NCBI GenBank assembly: GCA_964406445.1
Contig: CAYORU010000061.1
Coordinates: 1-6,853 of the forward strand
Direction: 5' to 3'
DNA: 6,853 bases
Source of the DNA: SG8-30 sp964406445
GTDB lineage: Bacteria; Pseudomonadota; Gammaproteobacteria; Steroidobacterales; Steroidobacteraceae
The notes below the pieces were generated by a model, which was not told where the DNA came from, made no database searches, and saw only the letters and a program-made list of their open reading frames with translations. Below, one piece after another: positions 1 through 6,827 of this stretch (its first letter is position 1; every line of letters begins with the position of its first letter). The position numbers and the translations under genes are program-made.

Positions 1-2975
<2,975 letters not shown>

Positions 2976-3004
2976 CGGGTCACCCTCTAGATCGTGCGGT
3001 GCTG

Positions 3005-3021
3005 CCGGGCTCGTCGCCCGG
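3005..3021 (-). other. 6-bp hairpin ahead of rpoB
   Basis: CCGGGC and GCCCGG pair across a 5-nt loop, about 18 nt before the GAGG Shine-Dalgarno (2984-2987) of rpoB. It may be a simple effect of GC richness. The rest of the 198-nt gap (2976-3173) shows no promoter or small gene that I can support. Confidence 0.35.
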
Positions 3022-3083
3022 GCCGCCGTTTCGCCGCGCTGCGCGCGCGGCCTGCGCGGAATACTCGATCAGCAGGCGCCGGG

Positions 3084-3128
3084 GACGGCTGCGCGCCCGG
3101 CTCCCTCGCGGGAGCCGGGCGCGCCGTC
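3084..3128 (-). promoter_or_regulatory. Strong rplL-rpoB hairpin: candidate attenuator or RNA processing site
   Basis: A perfect 15-bp stem is formed by 3091-3105 and 3110-3124. On the minus strand its loop is GCGA, a GNRA-type tetraloop closed by a C-G pair. Four more pairs (GACG with CGTC) can stack below a 3-nt bulge. No U-tract follows, so intrinsic termination would be weak at best. In E. coli the rplL-rpoB gap holds a partial terminator and an RNase III cleavage site that lower rpoB expression relative to rplL; this hairpin is in the equivalent place. The stem is shorter than a classic RNase III substrate, so the mechanism is open. Confidence 0.6.
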
Positions 3129-3173
3129 GGCCAGCGCTGCCGCCTGCGGGGCTTCTTGCCCGCGCATGCGGCT

Positions 3174-3560
3174 TTACTTGACCTCGACCTCGGCGTTGGC
3201 GTCGGCCAGCTGCTTCTTGATCTTCTCGGCCTCGTCCTTGTTGACGCCTTCCTTGACGGTGCTCGGCGCGCCCTCGACCAGGTCCTTCGCCTCCTTGAGG
3301 CCGAGCCCGGTGATCTCGCGGATCACCTTGATCACGCCGACCTTCTTGTCGGCGGGGTAGGCCTTGAGGATGACGGTGAACTCCGTCTTCTCCTCGGCGG
3401 CCGGGGCAGCGGCGCCCGCGCCCGGGGCCGCGGCGGCGATCGCCATGGGGGCGGCGGCGGTCACGCCGAACTTGTCCTCCATCATCTTCACGAGGTCGAC
3501 GATCTCCATGACGGTCATGTTGGAGATCGCGTCGAGGATTTCTTCCTTGGTGGCAGCCAT
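3174..3560 (-). CDS. rplL: 50S ribosomal protein L7/L12
   Basis: L7/L12 is the multi-copy stalk protein that recruits EF-Tu, EF-G and other GTPases and promotes their GTP hydrolysis. The dimerising N-terminal domain covers about residues 1-33. An Ala/Pro/Gly-rich flexible hinge follows at about 34-56. The globular C-terminal domain begins at EFTVILKA and contains TGLGLKEAKDLVE, the factor-contact surface. It is 128 aa against 121 in E. coli, and most of the extra length is in the hinge. The ending EVEVK is identical to the E. coli tail. The start is ATG at 3558-3560, with GGAG 8 nt ahead. It sits 45 nt after rplJ and 198 nt before rpoB. That longer gap holds a strong hairpin, consistent with the need to make far more L12 than RNA polymerase. 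Confidence 0.98.
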   Translation of the reverse strand: MAATKEEILDAISNMTVMEIVDLVKMMEDKFGVTAAAPMAIAAAAPGAGAAAPAAEEKTEFTVILKAYPADKKVGVIKVIREITGLGLKEAKDLVEGAPSTVKEGVNKDEAEKIKKQLADANAEVEVK

Positions 3561-3605
3561 GTCAGTTGCTCCGGTTAAAAGTGTTTCGTGATCGATCGGG
3601 CGGCG

Positions 3606-4133
3606 TCAGGCGGCGGCCTTCTGGTCCTTGACCGCGGCCACCGTCCGCACCAGCTTGGCGTGCGGCTCGGCGAGCGTGCGCACGAACTTCGAGATCGGCG
3701 CCTTCAGCACGCCGAGCAGCATCGAGAGGGCCTCGTCGCGGGTCGGCAGGCTCGCCACCTTCTCGAGGTCCGCGGCGGGCAGCATCTGGCCGCCGAGCGA
3801 CACGAGCGTGGGAACCAGCTTCTCGTTGCCCTTGGCGAACTCCTTCATGACGCGGGCGGCGGCGCCCGGGTCGTCGGTGGAGAACGCCAGCAGCAACGGA
3901 CCCTTGAGGCCCTTGGCGATGCACTCGAACTGCGTGCCTGCGACGGCGCGGCGGGCGAGCGTGTTCTTGACGACGCGCAGGTAGACGCCCGACTGCCGCG
4001 CCTTCGCGCGCAGGTCCGTCATCTGCGTGACCGTCAGGCCACGATACTCCGCCGCGACGACGGCATGCGCATCCCGCGCCACCGCGTGGACCTCGGCCAC
4101 CATCGCCTGCTTGGTTTCAAGCGTCAGTGCCAT
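3606..4133 (-). CDS. rplJ: 50S ribosomal protein L10
   Basis: L10 anchors the L7/L12 dimers to the ribosome stalk base beside L11, and with L12 represses its own mRNA. The N-terminal rRNA-binding domain has EYRGLTVTQMTDLR (about 29-42) and YLRVVKNTLARRAV (51-64), both typical. The C-terminal helix alpha-8, which carries the L12 dimers, starts after the KAPI at about 143. The protein is 175 aa against 165 in E. coli, and the extra length is in alpha-8, where KFVRTLA and KLVRTVA follow each other as two similar segments. The start is ATG at 4131-4133, with an excellent AGGAGG 6 nt ahead. The L10 leader lies upstream and rplL follows after 45 nt, so both genes sit under the same operator. Confidence 0.98.
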   Translation of the reverse strand: MALTLETKQAMVAEVHAVARDAHAVVAAEYRGLTVTQMTDLRAKARQSGVYLRVVKNTLARRAVAGTQFECIAKGLKGPLLLAFSTDDPGAAARVMKEFAKGNEKLVPTLVSLGGQMLPAADLEKVASLPTRDEALSMLLGVLKAPISKFVRTLAEPHAKLVRTVAAVKDQKAAA

Positions 4134-4163
4134 TCGGATCCTCCTGGCAGAAAGTCGAACACC

Positions 4164-4183
4164 GGGCGCGGATTCCCGCGCCC
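4164..4183 (-). other. Hairpin just upstream of the rplJ ribosome binding site
   Basis: GGGCGCGG, loop GAAT on the minus strand, CCGCGCCC: a perfect 8-bp stem with a 4-nt loop, ending 18 nt before the AGGAGG of rplJ. It could be the downstream part of the L10 regulatory fold that affects access to the start site. That role is inferred only from position. Confidence 0.5.
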
Positions 4184-4281
4184 ACCCTTGCCGCCGCCGG
4201 CGTCCCGTGACGCCCCGCGGCGCGCCGGCCCCGTGGCCGGTCGGTGGCGACCTTCACCAGTCATGACTGACTCGGGTACCA

Positions 4282-4364
4282 CCATCTGCGCAGGCAGCCA
4301 TTAAGGGGCCGTCGCCCCGCCTGCGGTCTTCGATGGCCCGGGGACCCTGCGGTCCCCGGCCATC
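4282..4364 (-). promoter_or_regulatory. L10 leader: autoregulatory operator for rplJ-rplL
   Basis: The minus-strand RNA folds into the r-protein L10 leader pattern. Helix 1 is CCATC (4332-4336) with GATGG (4282-4286). The asymmetric internal loop has GAAGACC (4325-4331) opposite GCA (4287-4289). Helix 2 is GCAGGC (4319-4324) with GCCTGC (4290-4295). An apical stem GGGGC/GCCCC with loop GACG follows, with TTAATGGCT unpaired on the 3' side. The run AAGACCGCAGG, then CTTAAT, then CCTGC and a closing GACGG-like strand matches the E. coli leader as I remember it. An upstream hairpin (4332-4364, 14 bp with one bulged base, loop GCAG) precedes it, also as in E. coli. In the family, the L10(L12)4 complex binds here and represses translation of both genes. 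The rplJ ATG lies about 150 nt downstream. Confidence 0.87.
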
Positions 4365-4381
4365 CCGGGCCCTCGCCCGGG
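4364..4381 (-). other. 7-bp GC hairpin between rplA and the L10 leader
   Basis: On the minus strand CCCGGGC, loop GAGG, GCCCGGG gives a perfect 7-bp stem. The sequence then runs directly into the next hairpin (4332-4364), sharing its border base. No U-tract follows. It could protect the 3' end of the upstream message after cleavage or form part of the leader's fold; the sequence does not decide. Confidence 0.45.
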
Positions 4382-4391
4382 GAAGCTCATT

Positions 4392-4406
4392 GGCGCGCCT
4401 CGCGCC
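4392..4406 (-). other. Small GC hairpin just after rplA
   Basis: GGCGCG and CGCGCC face each other across a 3-nt loop, 4 nt after the rplA stop. No U-tract follows on the minus strand, so it is not a convincing terminator. It is the first of three hairpins in a row leading into the L10 leader. Confidence 0.45.
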
Positions 4407-4410
4407 CTCC

Positions 4411-5106
4411 TCAGAGGCCGAGCGACGCGCGGTCCACGGTCACGCCGGGACCCATGGTCGAGGACAGCGTGACGCGCTGGAAATACACGCCCTTCGCCGT
4501 CGACGGCTTGGCCTTGGTCAGGTCGGCGAGCAGCGCGTTCAGGTTGTCCTTGAGCGCGGCGACCTCGAAGCTCGCCTTGCCGATGGCGGCGTGGACGATG
4601 CCCGCCTTGTCGCAGCGGTAGCGCGCCTGGCCGGCCTTCGCGTTCCTGACCGCGGCCGCCACGTCCGGCGTCACCGTGCCGACCTTCGGGTTCGGCATCA
4701 GCCCGCGCGGGCCGAGGATCTGGCCGAGCTGGCCGACCACGCGCATCGCGTCCGGGCTCGCGACGACCACGTCGAAGTCGATCTGCCCCGCCTTGACGCG
4801 CTCGGCGAGGTCCTCGAGGCCGACGATGTCGGCGCCGGCCTCGCGGGCGGCGTCGGCGTTCTTGCCCTGCGTGAAGACCGCCACCCGGACCTTCTTGCCG
4901 AGCCCGTGCGGCATCAGCGTCGAGCCGCGGACCTGCTGGTCCGACTTGGAGGCGTCCACGCCGAGATTGACCGCGACCTCGACGGTCTCGTCGAACTTTG
5001 CGGTCGCGAACTCCTTGACCATCGCGATCGCGTCGTCGACCGGGTACTGCTTGCCCGGCTGCAGGCGGTCCTTCCAGGCCTTCTGGCGCTTGACTACGGC
5101 AGCCAT
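4411..5106 (-). CDS. rplA: 50S ribosomal protein L1
   Basis: L1 forms the mobile L1 stalk near the E site and helps deacylated tRNA leave the ribosome. It is also the expected translational repressor of the rplK-rplA pair. The protein is 231 aa (E. coli 234). The two-domain fold is visible: domain I is made of the N- and C-terminal parts, and the inserted domain II covers about residues 68-160. The L1 signature GPRGLMPNPKVGTVTP is at 132-147, followed by VRNAKAGQARYRCDK, the rRNA-binding region. The start is ATG at 5104-5106, one base after the rplK TGA, with GGAGG about 9-10 nt ahead inside rplK. A 277-nt leader separates it from rplJ. Confidence 0.98.
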   Translation of the reverse strand: MAAVVKRQKAWKDRLQPGKQYPVDDAIAMVKEFATAKFDETVEVAVNLGVDASKSDQQVRGSTLMPHGLGKKVRVAVFTQGKNADAAREAGADIVGLEDLAERVKAGQIDFDVVVASPDAMRVVGQLGQILGPRGLMPNPKVGTVTPDVAAAVRNAKAGQARYRCDKAGIVHAAIGKASFEVAALKDNLNALLADLTKAKPSTAKGVYFQRVTLSSTMGPGVTVDRASLGL

Positions 5107-5107
5107 G

Positions 5108-5539
5108 TCACACCCCCTCCACGTCGACGCCCATGCTGCGGGCGCTGCCCGCGATGGTGCGCACCGCAGCGTCGAGGTCGGCGGCGGTCAGGTCCGGCAT
5201 CTTGGTCTTCGCGATCTGCTCGAGCTGCGCGCGGCTGACCGAGCCCACCTTGCGGGTGTTCGGCGTGCCCGAGCCCTTGTCGATGCCGATCGCCTTGCGG
5301 ATCAGCACGGAGGCCGGCGGGGTCTTCAGGATGAAGGTGAAGCTGCGATCGCTGTAGACCGTGATCACGACCGGGGTCGGCAGGCCCTTCTCGAGGGACT
5401 GCGTCGCGGCGTTGAACTGCTTGCAGAACTCCATGATGTTCACGCCCTGCTGGCCCAGCGCCGGGCCCACCGGCGGGCTCGGGTTCGCCTGGCCTGCAGG
5501 AATCTGCAGCTTGATGTAACCGGATACCTTCTTTGCCAC
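5108..5539 (-). CDS. rplK: 50S ribosomal protein L11
   Basis: L11 binds the GTPase-associated region of 23S rRNA (helices 43-44) at the base of the L7/L12 stalk. It is needed for factor-dependent GTP hydrolysis and for RelA activation by uncharged tRNA. The protein is 143 aa against 142 in E. coli and is collinear. The N-terminal domain carries NPSPPVGPALGQQGVN at residues 19-34, with the prolines at 22, 23 and 26 that line the thiostrepton site. The C-terminal RNA-binding domain spans about 75-140, with SGTPNTRKVG followed by the RAQLEQIA helix. The start is GTG at 5537-5539, with a strong AAGGAG 5 nt ahead. It is separated from nusG by 124 nt containing heptamer repeat A. The stop is 1 nt before the rplA ATG, so L11 and L1 are almost surely translationally coupled. 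Confidence 0.98.
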   Translation of the reverse strand: MAKKVSGYIKLQIPAGQANPSPPVGPALGQQGVNIMEFCKQFNAATQSLEKGLPTPVVITVYSDRSFTFILKTPPASVLIRKAIGIDKGSGTPNTRKVGSVSRAQLEQIAKTKMPDLTAADLDAAVRTIAGSARSMGVDVEGV

Positions 5540-5550
5540 GTTGTCTCCTT

Positions 5551-5579
5551 GCGGGTGCTGGCGCCGTGAGGCTCCCCGC
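5551..5579 (-). promoter_or_regulatory. Hairpin abutting the rplK ribosome binding site; candidate L1 operator
   Basis: On the minus strand an outer stem GCGGG/CCCGC (5575-5579 with 5551-5555) encloses GA, a small GCC-TCAC-GGC stem-loop, and an unpaired stretch GCCAGCA. The base of the outer stem touches the rplK Shine-Dalgarno AAGGAG (5545-5550). In E. coli, L1 represses rplKA by binding an mRNA site close to the rplK start that mimics its 23S rRNA site, a helix broken by an asymmetric internal loop. This fold has that general shape and place, but I cannot confirm the L1 recognition bases, so the assignment is tentative. Confidence 0.35.
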
Positions 5580-5588
5580 GTAAAACCA

Positions 5589-5667
5589 GTGATCGGTGAT
5601 CAGTGATCGGTGATCGGCCGGAACAGGTCGCCCTCTGGCCGGTCACCGGTCACTGGTCACCGGTCAC
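5589..5667. repeat. Heptamer inverted repeat, copy A (nusG to rplK gap)
   Basis: The left arm (5589-5616) is four tandem units GTGATCG, GTGATCA, GTGATCG, GTGATCG. The right arm (5640-5667) is CGGTCAC, CGGTCAC, TGGTCAC, CGGTCAC. Including GGCC on both sides, a 31-nt arm (5589-5619) faces a 31-nt arm (5637-5667) across a 17-nt loop. The arms differ at only four positions, and each is the same base of a heptamer (T in the left arm, C in the complement of the right arm). Those positions would be G-U pairs in plus-strand RNA but A-C mismatches in the operon's own minus-strand RNA. The right arm overlaps the nusG stop codon (5664-5666). There is no U-tract, so it is not a standard terminator. Confidence 0.9.
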
Positions 5668-6197
5668 CCTTTCTCGACCTGCCCGAAATCCAGCTCGACC
5701 GGGGTCGAGCGTCCCAGGATCTGCACCGCGACCTGTACGCGGTTCTTCTCGTAGTTGACCGACTCGACCACGCCGCTGAAGTCGTTGAACGGGCCGTCGA
5801 TCACGCGCACGACCTCGCCGGGCTCGAACAGCACCTTCGGCCGCGGCTTCTCCGCGCCCTCCTCGACCCGGCGCAGGATGGCGTTCGCCTCCTTGTCGGA
5901 GATCGCGGCGGGCTTCTCCGGCGTACCGCCGATGAAGCCCAGCACCTTCGGCGTCTCCTTCACCAGATGCCAGGTCTCGTCGTCCATCTCCATCTGCACG
6001 AGGACGTAGCCGGGGAAGAACTTGCGCTCGCTGCGGCGCTTCTGGCCGTCGCGCATCTCCACCACTTCCTCGGTCGGGACCAGGATGTCGCCGAACTTGT
6101 GCTCGAGCGCGTGCATCTTCACGCGGTCCTTGAGGCTCGCGGCGACCTTGTGCTCGAAATTCGAGTACGCGTGCACGACGTACCAGCGCAGCGCCAC
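5664..6197 (-). CDS. nusG: Transcription termination/antitermination factor NusG
   Basis: NusG binds RNA polymerase and speeds elongation through its N-terminal domain. Its C-terminal KOW domain contacts Rho or ribosomal protein S10, linking transcription to termination or translation. At 177 aa it is slightly shorter than E. coli NusG (181 aa), the difference being at the N-terminus. The NGN domain spans about residues 3-115 and includes RWYVVHAYSNFE (4-15) and RKFFPGYVLVQM (58-69). The linker and KOW domain run from about 119 to 176, with LFEPGEVVRVIDGPF at 123-137. The start codon is GTG, with a GGGGGG tract 7 nt ahead inside the end of secE. Residue 161 is Leu where E. coli has Phe165, a residue used in Rho and S10 contact. 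The TGA stop lies inside the last heptamer of the following inverted repeat. Confidence 0.97.
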   Translation of the reverse strand: MALRWYVVHAYSNFEHKVAASLKDRVKMHALEHKFGDILVPTEEVVEMRDGQKRRSERKFFPGYVLVQMEMDDETWHLVKETPKVLGFIGGTPEKPAAISDKEANAILRRVEEGAEKPRPKVLFEPGEVVRVIDGPFNDFSGVVESVNYEKNRVQVAVQILGRSTPVELDFGQVEKG

Positions 6198-6200
6198 GGC

Positions 6201-6581
6201 TCAGCCCCCCTGTCCGGTCAGGTGGCGGGTCGCCCATGCCAGCAGCATGTCCACCAGCCAGAAGAAGATGCCCATCAGCAGGACGAAGGCGAACACGATG
6301 AGCGTGGTCTGCACCGTCTCCTGCCGGGTCGGCCAGACCATCTTGCGCAGCTCGACCCGCGAGCCCTGCACGAACTGCCACAGCACCTGGCCCTGCGCGG
6401 ACCAGAACAGCAGCAGCAGCCCGACGGCCACGCCGGCCAGCACGATCAGGATGCGCACCGCCGTCGGCAGCTCCGCGAACCAGTAATAGCCCGCCAGCCC
6501 GCCCACGAGCACGACGATCGCGAGCGCGATCTTCGCCGTGTCGAGTGCCGTCGCGCCCGCCGTCTGGACCTGTTCGTTCAT
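6201..6581 (-). CDS. secE: Preprotein translocase subunit SecE
   Basis: SecE is the small essential subunit of the SecYEG inner-membrane channel; it clamps the two halves of SecY during protein export. The protein is 126 aa, close to the 127 aa of the E. coli protein. Three hydrophobic segments are visible at about residues 16-35, 41-60 and 92-115, the three-helix form typical of gammaproteobacteria. The conserved amphipathic and hinge motif RKMVWPTRQET sits at residues 79-89, just before the third helix, as in the family. The ATG at 6579-6581 is chosen because a GGAAGG stretch precedes it and the protein then begins at the family's usual point; an in-frame ATG 24 codons upstream would read back into the tRNA gene. 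The start lies 42 nt past the tRNA. The stop is 3 nt before the nusG start, so the two are probably translationally coupled. Confidence 0.96.
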   Translation of the reverse strand: MNEQVQTAGATALDTAKIALAIVVLVGGLAGYYWFAELPTAVRILIVLAGVAVGLLLLFWSAQGQVLWQFVQGSRVELRKMVWPTRQETVQTTLIVFAFVLLMGIFFWLVDMLLAWATRHLTGQGG

Positions 6582-6607
6582 TGCCTTCCGTTTCGCCGAC
6601 CGGGACC

Positions 6608-6627
6608 GCCACCGCTCAGGCGGTGGC
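6608..6627 (-). other. Hairpin capturing the tRNA-Trp 3' end
   Basis: On the minus strand GCCACCGC, loop CTGA, GCGGTGGC gives a perfect 8-bp stem with a 4-nt loop. The first four bases of the 5' arm are the tRNA discriminator and CCA. No U-tract follows, so it does not look like a terminator. A role in 3' end processing of the tRNA out of the tuf-secE transcript is an inference. Confidence 0.6.
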
Positions 6628-6699
6628 AGGGCAGGAGGGAATCGAACCCCCAACCTGCGGTTTTGGAGACCGCCGCTCTGCCAATTGAGCTACTGCCCT
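6624..6699 (-). tRNA. trpT: tRNA-Trp (anticodon CCA), with encoded 3' CCA
   Basis: Read on the minus strand, the 76 nt fold as a full cloverleaf. The 7-bp acceptor stem is AGGGCAG/CTGCCCT, followed by TA at positions 8-9. The D stem is GCTC/GAGC, and the anticodon stem-loop carries CTCCAAA, giving anticodon CCA (plus-strand 6664-6666). The T arm has TTCGATT, the discriminator base is G, and CCA is encoded at 6624-6626. The sequence is close to E. coli tRNA-Trp in the D loop, anticodon loop and discriminator. It lies between tuf and secE, where several proteobacteria carry it, so it must be cut out of the long transcript. No separate promoter is evident upstream. The CCA and discriminator also form part of a perfect 8-bp hairpin with downstream sequence (see 6608-6627). 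Confidence 0.97.
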
Positions 6700-6737
6700 G
6701 TAGACGTACCGGTACCCTTTCGCCGTTGTGCTTTCGG

Positions 6738-6817
6738 GTGACCTGTGACCCGTGATCGGTGATCGGCCGGAGGGGCTCAGCCCTCTTGCCGGTCACCCAT
6801 CACCGGTCACCGGTCAC
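6738..6817. repeat. Heptamer inverted repeat, copy B (tuf to tRNA-Trp gap)
   Basis: The left arm (6738-6765) is four tandem 7-bp units: GTGACCT, GTGACCC, GTGATCG, GTGATCG. The right arm (6790-6817) is four units in the opposite sense: CGGTCAC, CCATCAC, CGGTCAC, CGGTCAC. A 24-nt centre (6766-6789) contains its own small hairpin, with arms near 6770-6777 and 6780-6786. The arms differ at four of 28 positions, so copy B is a less regular hairpin than copy A at 5589-5667. It has no coding role that I can see. It lies 10 nt after the tuf stop. It is the same element type as copy A: 28 bp arms, 23 or 24 nt centre, and a shared GCCGG start and GCCCTCT in the centre. I do not assign it to a named repeat family. 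Confidence 0.85.
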
Positions 6818-6827
6818 TCTGTATCTC

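Noticed and set aside
3588..3594. A GTGATCG heptamer in the rplJ-rplL gap as a third repeat copy
   Set aside because: It is a single unit with no tandem partner or inverted arm; a 7-bp match is expected by chance.
5540..5600. A sigma-70 promoter for rplK in the nusG-rplK gap
   Set aside because: I looked for TTGACA/TATAAT-like boxes on the minus strand. The only AT-rich patch (TGGTTTTAC near 5588) has no acceptable -35 partner.
5589..5667. Heptamer repeat A as an intrinsic terminator of nusG
   Set aside because: The stem is long, but no U-tract follows on the transcribed strand. In this operon read-through to rplK would be expected, although a rplK promoter cannot be excluded.
5650..6612. 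A 320-codon minus-strand frame overlapping secE and nusG
   Set aside because: It runs in another frame through two well-identified genes and is Arg/Gly/Ala-rich with no recognisable domain. It is a GC-bias shadow.
6706..6715. GTACCGGTAC palindrome upstream of tRNA-Trp as an operator
   Set aside because: A single 10-bp palindrome with no promoter nearby; nothing else supports a regulatory role.
5610..6755. A 381-codon plus-strand frame opposite nusG, secE and tRNA-Trp
   Set aside because: It crosses a tRNA gene and both heptamer repeats on the antisense strand and has no homology that I recognise.
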